Origin: an uncultured Elusimicrobiales bacterium
GTDB taxonomy: Bacteria > Elusimicrobiota > Elusimicrobia > Elusimicrobiales > Elusimicrobiaceae
DNA: 64,000 nucleotides
NCBI GenBank assembly: GCA_934662565.1
Contig: CAKUKI010000001.1
Span: 62,001 to 126,000 of the forward strand
Direction of reading: 5' to 3'
Of the stretch, positions 24,601 through 33,847 are shown in pieces (position 1 is the stretch's first letter; each line of letters opens with the position of its first letter). The notes under the pieces are model-generated. The model did not search any database, had not been told where the DNA came from, and saw only the letters and a program-made list of their open reading frames with translations. The position numbers and the translations under genes are program-made.

Positions 24601-27327
24601 GATAAAGACTCCTACAAGCCGGGCCAAACGGCAAAAGTGCAGGTGGAATCCCCGTACGAAAACGCCCTAGCGTTGGTAAGCGTGGAGCGTGAAAAAGTGT
24701 TGGATGCGTGGACGGCGCCCCTCAAAGGCGGGGCGGATTATGTGGAAGTGCCCGTCAAGCCGGAATACCTGCCCAATGTGTACGTCAGCGTGACGTTGGT
24801 GCGCGGGCGCAGTTCTATGGATTTTGATGCGGACGGGTTGGATTTGGGCAAACCGCAAGCCAAACAAGGCTACGCCGTTTTGAATGTCCAGCCGGAAAGC
24901 CGCCGCCTAGATACCCAATTAAAAACCAATAAAAAAGAATACCGCCCCGGCGAAGAAGTGACCCTTTCCCTGCGTACGCGGGTGAAAGGCAAAAATGTGC
25001 CGGCGGAAGTGACCGTTTACGCGGTGGACGAAGGTATATTAGCGCTTACGGCCTATAAAACGCCGGACTTGTTTAAGGCGTTTTACGGCTCCCGTCCGGT
25101 GGCGGTTTCCACGGCGGATAACCGCTCCTTAATTATCGGCCAGCGCAACTTTGGCGAAAAGGGCGAAAACCGCGGCGGTGGCGGCGGTACGTTGGACCAA
25201 CTGGGCGGCGCGGATTTGCGCGGCAAGTTTGAATTTACGCCCTACTTTAACGCCAATGTGGTGACGGACGCCAAAGGCCGCGCAGAGGTAAAATTCAAAC
25301 TGCCGGATAACTTAACTACGTTTCGCGTAATGGCCGTCGGCGTGACGGCGGCGGAGTTCGGCTCGGCCGAAAGCAGTATTAAGGTAGCCAAACCCCTTAT
25401 GCTTACGTCCGCCCTGCCGCGCTTTGCCCGCAAAGGGGACCGCTTTTTGTGCGGGGCCGTGGTGCATAATTATGCCGATAAAAAAGGCCGGCTCAAATTG
25501 AGCGCGGCTGCCACCGGGGCCGTTAAACTGGCGCCGGAAGAAAAGACTATCCATGTGGAAAAAGGGACGTCGCAAGCGGTGTATTGGGATTGCGAAGCCG
25601 CGGAAAACGGACCGGCGGAAATTGCTTTTACGGCCCAAGGCGGCCAAGAAAGTGACGGTGTAAAAGTGAATTTTACAGTGGAAACGGTGGAAAAAGAGCA
25701 AACTTTATCCACTTATGCCGCTACTACTTCCACCCAAAAAGAAGTTTTGCAAGAGCCGGAAAACCTCAATTTACAAGGCAATAACAGGGTGGAAACGGCG
25801 GTTTCTTCCACCGCGCTTGTCAATTTGAAAGGCTCCATGCTGTATTTGCTTACTTATCCGTACGATTGTTTGGAACAAAAAATGTCTAAAATCTTGCCTG
25901 TGGTGCAAGGGGCGGATTTAATTGATGCCTTTAAGTTGGGCGACACCGCCGCTTTGCGCCAACAAACGCAGGCCATTTTGGACGAAATTGCCAAATATCA
26001 GTATCCGTCGGGCGGGTTTGCCTATTGGCCGGACGCTCTGCCGGACCCGTATGTGACGGCTTATGCATTGGAAGTAAACTATTTAGCCAAACAAAAAGGC
26101 TACCGCGTGGATGAAAAGGCATTATCCTCTGCCGTCAAATGGCTTAAAAATTCCTTCGGCACACAAAACCGTATGGCCTACCCGTATTCTCAGGCGGAAA
26201 AAGACACCGCCCACGCGTACGCCGTATATGTGCTGGCGCTATACAACCAAAAAGAAACCGCGCGCTTTAATACCTTGTATATGAAGCGCGAAAACTTGCC
26301 GCAAGCGGCGGTGGCTTACTTGTTAAAAGCTGCCGTGTCCGGCAAATACGGTTCCGCCGCAGAACGGCAAAATCTGGCGGATTTACTGCTTGCCGGTGCC
26401 GTTATTTTGCCAAACACCGTACACTTTCAGGATTCGTCCGCCTTGCCGTGGCTGCATTTTGACGACGTCAAAACCACTGCCATTACCTTGGACGCCGCCT
26501 TGCAAGCCGGAGTGGAAATGCCCGCCCCGTACAAGGTAGTCAACTGGCTGATGACCCAGCTAAACGCGCAAGGCCGTTGGGAAAACACCAGTGTAAACGC
26601 GGCGGTATTCGGCGCGTTGGATACTTACTACCGCAAGCAGGAAAGCGCAGAGCCGGATTTTACCGCGGCTATCCAGTTAGGGGCCGCCCAAAAATTAACG
26701 GCTTCTTTTGCGGGGCGCAATGTAAACGCGCAAACCTTTACGGTGCCGTTTAGCCAAGTGTATGCGGCGGGGAAAGAAGCGACAGCCGTGTTTACCAAAA
26801 ACGGTTCCGGCACACTATTTTATGCGCTCAGCCAAGTGTACGCGCCGCTATATTTTGATACACCGGTGGATGCCGGTTTTAGCGTAAAACGCGCCCTTAC
26901 CACGTTGGACGGCAAAGCCGTGCAAGCGTTTAAGGCGGGGGAACGATACAAAGTGACGCTGACGGTAAAATCTTCCGGCTCCCGCTCCTTTGTGGTGCTG
27001 GGGGACTTTTTACCGGCCGGATTTGAATTAGTGAGTACGGCTTTGTCTACCGAAAGTCAGGTTGATGTAGCCGTGGCGGACGGAGCCACCGCGGACGGAG
27101 CAGATTTGCAAACGCCGGATTGGGGGAGCTTCTTTAGAAGTGAACAGTATGACTCTCGCATTGTGGCATTTGCCGATTATTTATCCGCCGGGGAACATAC
27201 GTTTACTTATTTGGTGTCTGCCTCGGTATCGGGCACGTTTGCATACCCGAGTGCCTGGGCGCACATGATGTATGAGCCGGCGGTGTTCGGCCGGACGGCT
27301 ACCCAAACCCTGCGGATAGAACCGTAA
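21619..27327 (+). CDS. Bacterial alpha-2-macroglobulin (YfhM-like)
   Basis: This 1902-residue periplasmic protein has a signal peptide (cleavage after VQA), successive MG beta domains, a bait region and a thioester domain. The thioester motif CLEQ is intact at residues 1417-1420, so it can trap attacking proteases covalently. There is no lipobox, unlike the E. coli lipoprotein form. The start is GTG after aaggag. It overlaps pbpC by one base; the A2M/PBP1C pair is a known arrangement thought to guard the cell during peptidoglycan damage or host protease attack. Confidence 0.95.
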   Translation: MKNKFNWLLAFFMAFSAVSVQAAPQTLKVVSATPKGQVMYAGNSPVSITFNRPVGKLSEKDSFSGGKCPLVITPAIKGSCRFSGTQTLLFEPSENWPLATQYQVVLKKGFTSAVNGAKLPDDYSFTFTTPRILVRSTRPFKDERWLSLNPTLYIIFSMRPDMARADKFLTLSYQEEPESSVVSKFLSRMGGGKKAQEPVLKTVPLLVREVAPEEHQRDFAWETRTDMLAVSPAKPLKRGVKYTLTVQENFPSAEGPLGLKKPYELTFYTYPALKTLGATTAGCLPYAPSVKFSSPVRLKDLLAAATVTPAEAKGRLSEADEMALGTEHLPATGAEAEKPGTVREAYFDTPLSFLKLAPGQSVTVRLAPGLQDIYGNRLGQEETFTFTNEGYCPAVDYQGGTGVLESYLPARLPIELVNTPQLETQAVALDKDTFIAFQRESAGYCSKKEIKNASFDGNYAFRTPKDKSVKTYFDLEKFAPTAKDSIIFSQVRVPSKWRKDGYCWVSALSNITDLGITFKTSPDNTLLWVTHLKTAEPMPNLGVELRDRNNKVLWSGSTDMNGLVQAPGWKKLDIEHSGWGKPELYAFVSSPGGDAVVSSDWNSGLEPWRFNLNYDYNPQETLNQMQLFADRGVYRPGETAHVKGVFRTLKNGVWSLPGYVRGTVYAYNSRGEEAFKQNVEVSSAFGTFHFDLPLPANAPTGQWQVSFVPQGETNVQGTSFYFNVEAAKQAEFRVTLRAGEENYTPGQQAQFLATADYLFGAPVAGGKARWTVRQSPVYSLNIKGFDGYDFTPYFLRSEQKTENKVLLQANGELDKTGSVRFTLPMPKTEVPLDIYAETGVQSPANQELFARTSVRLSPAGFYLGVKNDVSNTEVGQPIEADVVAVTPAGVRTTAAVKVEIRKEQWFSVRKTGLSGRLEWVSSKKVKDFPSSAFTLPEEGYHFAYTPTEPGSYYITFSTQDSAGRKVLGGFQFVVFGGGKAYWKKLDDDILTLKTDKDSYKPGQTAKVQVESPYENALALVSVEREKVLDAWTAPLKGGADYVEVPVKPEYLPNVYVSVTLVRGRSSMDFDADGLDLGKPQAKQGYAVLNVQPESRRLDTQLKTNKKEYRPGEEVTLSLRTRVKGKNVPAEVTVYAVDEGILALTAYKTPDLFKAFYGSRPVAVSTADNRSLIIGQRNFGEKGENRGGGGGTLDQLGGADLRGKFEFTPYFNANVVTDAKGRAEVKFKLPDNLTTFRVMAVGVTAAEFGSAESSIKVAKPLMLTSALPRFARKGDRFLCGAVVHNYADKKGRLKLSAAATGAVKLAPEEKTIHVEKGTSQAVYWDCEAAENGPAEIAFTAQGGQESDGVKVNFTVETVEKEQTLSTYAATTSTQKEVLQEPENLNLQGNNRVETAVSSTALVNLKGSMLYLLTYPYDCLEQKMSKILPVVQGADLIDAFKLGDTAALRQQTQAILDEIAKYQYPSGGFAYWPDALPDPYVTAYALEVNYLAKQKGYRVDEKALSSAVKWLKNSFGTQNRMAYPYSQAEKDTAHAYAVYVLALYNQKETARFNTLYMKRENLPQAAVAYLLKAAVSGKYGSAAERQNLADLLLAGAVILPNTVHFQDSSALPWLHFDDVKTTAITLDAALQAGVEMPAPYKVVNWLMTQLNAQGRWENTSVNAAVFGALDTYYRKQESAEPDFTAAIQLGAAQKLTASFAGRNVNAQTFTVPFSQVYAAGKEATAVFTKNGSGTLFYALSQVYAPLYFDTPVDAGFSVKRALTTLDGKAVQAFKAGERYKVTLTVKSSGSRSFVVLGDFLPAGFELVSTALSTESQVDVAVADGATADGADLQTPDWGSFFRSEQYDSRIVAFADYLSAGEHTFTYLVSASVSGTFAYPSAWAHMMYEPAVFGRTATQTLRIEP

Positions 27328-29435
27328 TGAAAAAGTTTGTTTTACTAGCCGTATGTTTGTGTTTTCTTCCCCGTCTGTCCGGCGGGGAAGAAATTTCTTT
27401 GGCGCCGTCTTTGCAAATTTATGACCGCTACGGCGTGCCCATGCGCGGGTATTTATCCCAACGGCAAACGTATTTCCGCCCCGTAGAGCTGGCCAAGGTG
27501 TCGCCTTGGCTTATTTTGGCGGCAGTATCGGCCGAAGACAAGCGTTTTTTTATGCACGCGGGGGTGGACTATAAAGCCATTTTGCGCGCCGCGTGGCAAA
27601 ACGTTAAAGAGGGGGAAGTGGTGTCGGGCGCTTCCACCATTACCCAGCAGTTGGCGCGCGTAATTGAGCCACGCCCGCGCACGTTATGGGGCAAAGCCAA
27701 AGAGGCGTGGAACGCGCTATTATTGGAGCGCGGAAAAACGAAAGAAGAAATTTTGGAAGAATATTTTAATTTGTTGGAGTTCGGCGCGCTGACCCAAGGG
27801 GTAGAGGCGGCTTCCAATTATTACTTTGGTTGTCCGGCGGCGGAGTTGTCCGTCGCGCAGGCGGCCACACTGGCGGGGATGATTCAATCTCCGGTGCGTT
27901 TTGACCCCGTCAAACATCCCCAGTCTTGCCAAAAGCGCCGCAACGCGGTTTTGCGGCTAATGCGCCAAAACGGCTTTATAGACCAAGACGTTTACCAAAT
28001 GGCACTGGCCGAGCCGCTCACTTTGCAAGCGGCCCCGCGGCCGTTTTCCGCCCCGCATTTTACCCGCTATTTGGCGCAACTGGCCGGGCCGGATACGGCG
28101 GATATTTACAGTACATTGGATGCGCGCGTGCAAACCCGCGCGGCGCAAATTGTGCAAAACCAACTGGCGCGCTTCACGCAGGAAAACGTGACCAACGCCG
28201 CCGCGGTGGTGCTGGATAACCGCACCGGCGGGGTGTTGGCGTATGTGGGTTCTGCCGATTTTAACGATACCCGCCACGCGGGGCAGGTGGACGGCGTGCG
28301 CGCGTTGCGCCAACCGGGCTCCGCCTTAAAACCGTTTGTGTATGCGCTGGGGATGGATAAGGGGTTTTATCCGTCCTATATGATGAAAGACGAAGACACC
28401 TTTTTTGAAGACGGCTACCGCCCCCGCAATTATGACGGCACTTTCCACGGGTGGGTCAGCGCGCGTAAAGCGCTAGCGTGTTCTTACAACATTCCGGCGG
28501 TCAAGGTGGCCGCGGCGGTGGGCGTGCCTACCCTACTGGCCGGCTTGCGCCAAGTGGGGCTTACTACACTAAGTAAGCCGTCCGGATTTTACGGGTTGGG
28601 GCTTTCCCTAGGCGCGGGCGAGGTGCGGCTATTAGATTTGGCGGGCGCGTATGCCACATTAGCGCGCGGCGGGCTTTATAAGCCTGTTTTACTGGCCGAA
28701 ACTCCGGTTATCAGCGGGGCGGGGGCGGTGCGGCGCGTGTTTGACGAGCGCGTGAGCTTTTTGGTGACGGATATGCTGAAAGATAATGCGGCGCGGGCAG
28801 ATGCGTTCGGGTTAAATTCGCCCTTGCAGGTACCGTTTGAAATGGCCGCCAAAACAGGCACTTCCAAAGATTACCGCGATAATTTTGCTATCGGCTATAC
28901 CCCGCGGTGGACGGTGGCGGTTTGGGCCGGAAATTTTGACGGCTCGCCCATGCGCCGCGTGTCCGGCATTTCGGGCGCGGCCCCCATTCTGCACGATTTA
29001 GCCGTTTATATGCAAAGCGTTTACCCCAGCCCGCGCTTTACGCTGCCGGACGGAGTAAAAGCCGTGACGGTGTGCGCGCAAAGCGGGCTCCCCGCCGGAA
29101 AAAACTGCACCCGCACACAAACGGATTATTTTTTGGCGGACAAACTGCCGGCTAGTGTTTGTGACGGCCGCCACCAAGCGTTAGCCCCGGCGGCGCGTAT
29201 TACGTTCCCGCAAAACGGAGATGTTTTTAAGTGGGACCCGTCCGTCGCGCCGGCTTCCCAGCAAATTTTATTTCAGGCCGAGGCTGCGCATATAGAGTCT
29301 TGCCAATGGGTGCTGGATAAAAAAATAAAAGGGCAGGGGAACAATGTGTGGTGGCAAATTGAGTCCGGCAAACACCGGTTGGATTTGCGTTGCGGAGCCG
29401 AAACGGACACCATCCGCTTTGAAGTATTAAAGTAA
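27327..29435 (+). CDS. pbpC: Penicillin-binding protein 1C
   Basis: This 702-residue protein has a signal peptide or anchor, a GT51 transglycosylase domain (SAEDKRFFMHAGVD and GASTITQQLAR, about 70-230), a transpeptidase domain with SALKPF (S-x-x-K), SYN and KTGTS motifs, and a C-terminal BiPBP_C beta domain (about 610-700). It polymerises and can cross-link peptidoglycan. It starts within the stop codon of the A2M gene (TAATGA). Confidence 0.95.
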   Translation: MKKFVLLAVCLCFLPRLSGGEEISLAPSLQIYDRYGVPMRGYLSQRQTYFRPVELAKVSPWLILAAVSAEDKRFFMHAGVDYKAILRAAWQNVKEGEVVSGASTITQQLARVIEPRPRTLWGKAKEAWNALLLERGKTKEEILEEYFNLLEFGALTQGVEAASNYYFGCPAAELSVAQAATLAGMIQSPVRFDPVKHPQSCQKRRNAVLRLMRQNGFIDQDVYQMALAEPLTLQAAPRPFSAPHFTRYLAQLAGPDTADIYSTLDARVQTRAAQIVQNQLARFTQENVTNAAAVVLDNRTGGVLAYVGSADFNDTRHAGQVDGVRALRQPGSALKPFVYALGMDKGFYPSYMMKDEDTFFEDGYRPRNYDGTFHGWVSARKALACSYNIPAVKVAAAVGVPTLLAGLRQVGLTTLSKPSGFYGLGLSLGAGEVRLLDLAGAYATLARGGLYKPVLLAETPVISGAGAVRRVFDERVSFLVTDMLKDNAARADAFGLNSPLQVPFEMAAKTGTSKDYRDNFAIGYTPRWTVAVWAGNFDGSPMRRVSGISGAAPILHDLAVYMQSVYPSPRFTLPDGVKAVTVCAQSGLPAGKNCTRTQTDYFLADKLPASVCDGRHQALAPAARITFPQNGDVFKWDPSVAPASQQILFQAEAAHIESCQWVLDKKIKGQGNNVWWQIESGKHRLDLRCGAETDTIRFEVLK

Positions 29436-29441
29436 ATCCCT

Positions 29442-30125
29442 TTACCGCGGGCGGCGCAGGGCGCGGGCCGCTTCTTTTACTTCGGGCGGCACGCGGAACG
29501 ATTCCCGCATTTTTTGAATGGCTTTGTTGTGGGTAAATTTGTCCAGCGTGTTTTGTTGTAAAAACGCCAGCACCTCTTGCGGAACGGACAACGCCAGTTC
29601 CGCCAAGGCCCACGCCACCGCCATTTGGGCATAAAAAGCCTGTGTGGGCGGCGTTTTGAGCCGTTGGAGCAGCCGCGCGGCATAGGGCGGTTTAGCAAAA
29701 TGGAATAGGCCCGTCACTACCGCCGTGCGGAAAAAATATTCCCGCTTATCCTTAAAATACGGCTGTAAAAATTCCCACGTTTCTTGCGGGTGCGTGCGCG
29801 CCGTGGTAAAGCCGGCACAAAAGCAATCGCAAACGCTCCAACAGTTTATGCGGGGGATAAATGTTTCGGCCCGCTTAAATGCTTCCTGCGGCGTGCCTTT
29901 CAGCAGGCCGATAATAATGCCTTGGAGCATAATTTCTTCCAAAGAATCTTGGGTAAGGTGCAAAAGCGCCTCTGCCCCGTAGCGGCGGACGAGTTCTTTG
30001 GCCAGTTGGCGTAAAGCTGGCATACGCACCCCCAGTAGCGGGGTGGAAACCCCCGGCAGGAGTGCGGCCGAAAACAGGCGGTATTTTTCATCTGCCAGTT
30101 GGGCTAGGCGGGCTTTAATATCCAT
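29442..30125 (-). CDS. DNA alkylation repair protein, AlkD family
   Basis: This 227-residue all-helical protein has the HEAT-like layout of AlkD glycosylases, with GVRMPALRQLAKE near the N-terminus and the NCWSVCDCF segment (about 96-105) that corresponds to the conserved NWAxCD. These enzymes remove bulky alkylated bases. It is convergent with pbpC and stands alone. Confidence 0.85.
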   Translation of the reverse strand: MDIKARLAQLADEKYRLFSAALLPGVSTPLLGVRMPALRQLAKELVRRYGAEALLHLTQDSLEEIMLQGIIIGLLKGTPQEAFKRAETFIPRINCWSVCDCFCAGFTTARTHPQETWEFLQPYFKDKREYFFRTAVVTGLFHFAKPPYAARLLQRLKTPPTQAFYAQMAVAWALAELALSVPQEVLAFLQQNTLDKFTHNKAIQKMRESFRVPPEVKEAARALRRPR

Positions 30126-30226
30126 ATTAGGTATTTTAGCAAAGGTATATTCGCGCGGGCAAAATAGTATAATAAATTAACCGCATTTGATTTGCGTTTT
30201 ATTCCCTTTTTGTTGGAGTTTTTTTT

Positions 30227-31189
30227 ATGACTAATACCGCGCAGGATATGGCCAACGCCAAAGAAACCATTTCTAAAGAAATACAATGTCTGCAAAAGTT
30301 GGAAGAATTATTGGGCGAACAGCCGCTTTCCGCCGTGTTGGATATTTTGCAAAACACGCAGGGGCGCATTATTTTTACGGGCATGGGTAAGTCCGGCATT
30401 ATTGCACAAAAAATTGTGGCTTCGCTGGCGTCTACCGGCACTCCGGCTTTTTTTATTCATCCGGCCGAGGCCAGCCATGGGGATTTGGGAATGATTACTC
30501 CGGAAGATACCGTGGTGGCTATTTCCAACAGTGGGGAATCTAAAGAATTGGCGGATGTGTTAAACTACTGCAAGCGCTTTGATATTAAGCTAATCGGCCT
30601 GACCAAAAACCCGCAAAGCACGTTAGCCAAAAATGTGGATTTTGTGCTAGCGTTGCCCGTCACGCCGGAAGCGGACCCGCTGGGGTTGGCGCCTACGTCG
30701 TCCACCACGGCTACACTGGTGTTGGGGGACGTATTGACGGTGGCCCTGATGGCGCGTAAAAAATTTACCAAGACGGATTTTCAAATGCGCCACCCCGGTG
30801 GCAAGCTGGGGGCCGTTTTGCAAACGGTAAAAGACGTTATGCACTCCGGCGCGGAAATGCCGCTTTTGCCGCAAGAGGCGCCGGTATCGGCCATTTTGAT
30901 AGAAATGAGCAAAAAGCGGCTGGGGTGCGTGGGGTTTTGCGGCAAAGACGGCCGCTTAACCGGCATTTTTACGGACGGCGATTTGCGGCGCAATATGTCG
31001 CCGGAGTTGTTCCACAAAACCGGTGTGGATATTATGACGGTAAACCCCAAACAGGTGCCGCCGGATATGATGGCCGCCGAGGCGCTGCGCATTATGAATG
31101 CCAAAAAAATTACCACCCTGTTTGTCACGCAAGATGAAAAGCCGCTGGGCGTGGTGCATGTACACGATTTGTTAAAATTGGGGTTATAA
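30227..31189 (+). CDS. kdsD: Arabinose-5-phosphate isomerase
   Basis: This 320-residue enzyme makes arabinose-5-phosphate for KDO and thus LPS. It has an SIS domain (about 40-175; GMGKSG, HPAEASHGDLGM and SNSGESKE motifs) and two CBS domains (about 205-320). The layout is that of KdsD/KpsF/GutQ. kdsA lies 9 kb away. The ankyrin gene follows 14 bases later. Confidence 0.93.
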   Translation: MTNTAQDMANAKETISKEIQCLQKLEELLGEQPLSAVLDILQNTQGRIIFTGMGKSGIIAQKIVASLASTGTPAFFIHPAEASHGDLGMITPEDTVVAISNSGESKELADVLNYCKRFDIKLIGLTKNPQSTLAKNVDFVLALPVTPEADPLGLAPTSSTTATLVLGDVLTVALMARKKFTKTDFQMRHPGGKLGAVLQTVKDVMHSGAEMPLLPQEAPVSAILIEMSKKRLGCVGFCGKDGRLTGIFTDGDLRRNMSPELFHKTGVDIMTVNPKQVPPDMMAAEALRIMNAKKITTLFVTQDEKPLGVVHVHDLLKLGL

Positions 31190-31203
31190 ATTAAGGGGGA
31201 TTT

Positions 31204-32106
31204 ATGTGGAAAGAACTATTGGAACGCGGGTTTGGACTGCCTGAACTAATTCCAACGGTGGTGATGGTTGTTTCGGTAATTATCTATGCGGCCGTTTATT
31301 GGTTCAAGGGGGATAAAATCATCGACGCGGACATTCAGAAAATGATGGAAGAAGACAAAAGAGAGTCTTTTTTGTATTATAACCCGCCCCATGCCCCGCA
31401 GTTTATCCAATATGCGCGCAACGGAGAAACGGAAAAATTGCAGGAAATGCTTAATACCGGCTCCGTCAATATCAATCAAACGGATTCCAACGGCAATACC
31501 GCGTTAATTGCCGCCGCGTGGAACGGCAAAACCCAAACCGTGTTGTTTTTGTTAAAATCGGGCGCGGACGCGTATTTGCGCAATGAATCTTTAACGGATG
31601 CCGCCAATGCGGCTTGCAATAATGACAAGATGGAAACTTTTGCCGCTATGTTGGAGTACGGTTTGGACGCTGGCAAAACGTCTTTTGGGGGGAAACTGCT
31701 GGTGATGTATTTAGCCGGTAAAAACCGTACAGACTTGTTGGAAAACGTACTAAAACAATGCGGCCGCGTGGAGGACCCAGCCTCGGCCTTGTGGGGGGCG
31801 TGCCACGCGCTTGAAAAGAACAATTTAGCCTTGCTTTTATCTTATAAGGCAGACCCCAACGCCGCCAATGAACTGGAGGAAACCCCGCTCATGGCATTGG
31901 CATCCGCTCTGCCGGAAACAGACGGACAAAAGCAAATTCAAAAGGAAATGGCGGTTATGCTTTTGACGGCGGGTGCGGATGCTTTCCGCAAGAACAGTGA
32001 CGGCTTAACCGCCGAGGATATTGCCAAACAATACCACGCGGACTCGGTTTTTATCCAATTAATAAAACCCCACCGTGCAGAAGAAGAATGGGTGCGCACC
32101 CGCTAA
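31204..32106 (+). CDS. Ankyrin-repeat protein with N-terminal membrane anchor
   Basis: This 300-residue protein has one membrane helix at about 14-33 and then ankyrin repeats, clearest in DSNGNTALIAAAWNGKTQTV (about 97-116) and later NELEETPLMALA and NSDGLTAEDIAKQY. It is likely a membrane-held interaction scaffold. The ATG follows aaggggga. Its stop codon directly abuts the stop codon of the convergent pilin gene, with no spacer. Confidence 0.85.
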   Translation: MWKELLERGFGLPELIPTVVMVVSVIIYAAVYWFKGDKIIDADIQKMMEEDKRESFLYYNPPHAPQFIQYARNGETEKLQEMLNTGSVNINQTDSNGNTALIAAAWNGKTQTVLFLLKSGADAYLRNESLTDAANAACNNDKMETFAAMLEYGLDAGKTSFGGKLLVMYLAGKNRTDLLENVLKQCGRVEDPASALWGACHALEKNNLALLLSYKADPNAANELEETPLMALASALPETDGQKQIQKEMAVMLLTAGADAFRKNSDGLTAEDIAKQYHADSVFIQLIKPHRAEEEWVRTR

Positions 32107-32568
32107 TTAAAATTTGATAAGAAACGCGCTCTGCCCGCCCACCAAAACAGGGGTTTCTTGGGCGGCGCGGGATTGGCAAAAGTCTTCCCCGGCGCTATTT
32201 AGACCAATGCACGCCAAGTGTAAAAAATTATCCGTTGTGGTTAATTTGTATAGGGCATGGCGTGCTTCTTTTTGTTCAAATTCCGCTTCCCAGCAGTAAG
32301 TCTTTCCGGTTTCCGGCCGGCAAATAATATGCAAGGTAAAATATTTTAAGGGATTATCTTTTTGGGCGCGCAATTCTATGCGGCGCGCGTGCGCTTCGTC
32401 CATAGCGCGGCCTTTATAAAAATTTTTGGTCCGGCCCCATAGCACCACGGCTTCCGTCATGCGCGCGCTTTCCGCGGCGTTAAAATAATACGGTACCGCC
32501 ACGGCAGATAACACGCCTATAATGAGTACCGCTATTAATAATTCTATTAGCGTAAATCCGTTTTGCAT
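32107..32568 (-). CDS. Type IV pilin-like protein (pilin B)
   Basis: This 153-residue protein has a very short leader (MQNG), cleavage before FTLIE and a hydrophobic N-terminal helix ending AVPYY. The globular part holds four cysteines (CRPETGKTYC, CIGLNSAGEDFC). I chose ATG 32568, ten bases after the upstream stop; a longer frame would overlap that gene. It lacks the shared palindrome leader and may be co-transcribed with the AlbA_2 gene. Confidence 0.85.
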   Translation of the reverse strand: MQNGFTLIELLIAVLIIGVLSAVAVPYYFNAAESARMTEAVVLWGRTKNFYKGRAMDEAHARRIELRAQKDNPLKYFTLHIICRPETGKTYCWEAEFEQKEARHALYKLTTTDNFLHLACIGLNSAGEDFCQSRAAQETPVLVGGQSAFLIKF

Positions 32569-32578
32569 AAGTAAAATT

Positions 32579-33760
32579 CTATTCAATTTCGGCCAAATAA
32601 GCATTTACCAAATTGGTTATTTCCGCTTCTTTGGCGGGTATGCCTAAGCCCCAAGCGGCCTCTTGCACAATACTTTGGGCCACGGTGCAAAGGCCGTCTT
32701 GTAATTGGGCCAAATTGAGCGTGCGGTCCATACGCAAATAGGCTTCCATGACGGTAGCTTTTTGCTTGCCCAAACTGGCGCGCAAAGCACAAGTGTTGCT
32801 CATTTTCAGGCGGAAGTACACCGTGCCGCCAAATGAAATGTGGTTTAAGTATTTTAGCGCCGTCACTAAAAACAAAATTAGCTCTTGGGTGAGTTTTTCA
32901 ATAGAAACCACGCGGGCTTCGTGCCCGTTAAAATCTTTAATTTCGCCGGCAATCCGCTTATCCATTAGCAGCCCATAGGCGTTAAATTCCGTCATTTTAT
33001 GCACGCCCTTTTGGTTGCTGATAACCGCCGCCCCGTCTTGCAAGGGTTGAATGGGGTACTCCTCCGGCGCGGTGTGCCCAAACCACGCATTGGTGGCACA
33101 TTCGCGGATGATTTCCGGTAATTGGCGGTAATCCGCCAGCGGTTCTTCCGGATAGAAGGGGGAAACAGATAACGTGCAAACAGGCAGGGTGGCTAATTCC
33201 ACATTTTTTAGTTTTAAGTAATTTTCAAAATGGCTTTCGGCTTTATCGTACAAAATATGGCGCAACCGTTCGGATTTTTGGCGGTGGTCCAACAGCCAAG
33301 GCAGGCGCTCCGGATGAACAATCGCTTCCGGCCGGCTGCTTTGTCCGGTGCGGATGTAGGCGCGTTTGCTTTTGCCCACCAAATGCGGGGTCAAGTTGCT
33401 TTGCGGAATGTTTACCACCACAAACATACGGTTGTTCGGCCCAATGCAGGTGTTGATGTCCACAAACACAATGGGGTCAATATATACTTGTATGATGTCT
33501 TCTATCGTACTGCGGATTTTTTCGTGATACGGCATACCGGTAAACGGCGGGGCCGGTTTGTCGTCTTTGTCGTCCTGTACGCCAATAATAATGGTGCCGC
33601 CCAAGGCGTTGGCAAAGGACGCAATCGTTTTGGCAAATTTTTCTTTATTTTTAGGCAAGCAGTATTTGTAATCCAGCTGTTTGCCCTCGGGAATGCCCCG
33701 CTTGCAAAAGTCCACCACATCTTGAAAGGTCAAATCATTAATCGGTTTATTGAACAGCAT
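32579..33760 (-). CDS. Schlafen AlbA_2-domain protein
   Basis: This 393-residue protein opens with an AlbA_2 (Schlafen-type) domain: EGKQLDYKYCLP, FANALGGTIIIGVQD at about 50-64 and a RTGQSSRPE segment. Such domains are found in predicted regulators and nucleic-acid-binding ATPases. The C-terminal half is not recognised. ATG 33760 follows agaggct; the longer frame would start at TTG. Its role is unknown. Confidence 0.8.
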   Translation of the reverse strand: MLFNKPINDLTFQDVVDFCKRGIPEGKQLDYKYCLPKNKEKFAKTIASFANALGGTIIIGVQDDKDDKPAPPFTGMPYHEKIRSTIEDIIQVYIDPIVFVDINTCIGPNNRMFVVVNIPQSNLTPHLVGKSKRAYIRTGQSSRPEAIVHPERLPWLLDHRQKSERLRHILYDKAESHFENYLKLKNVELATLPVCTLSVSPFYPEEPLADYRQLPEIIRECATNAWFGHTAPEEYPIQPLQDGAAVISNQKGVHKMTEFNAYGLLMDKRIAGEIKDFNGHEARVVSIEKLTQELILFLVTALKYLNHISFGGTVYFRLKMSNTCALRASLGKQKATVMEAYLRMDRTLNLAQLQDGLCTVAQSIVQEAAWGLGIPAKEAEITNLVNAYLAEIE

Positions 33761-33847
33761 AATAGCCTCTTTTGGCAAGTGCGCCGCTTAATTTATTATA
33801 ATAAAATTAATAGCTTATAAAGCATTTTTTTAGAACTGTAAAAAAGT

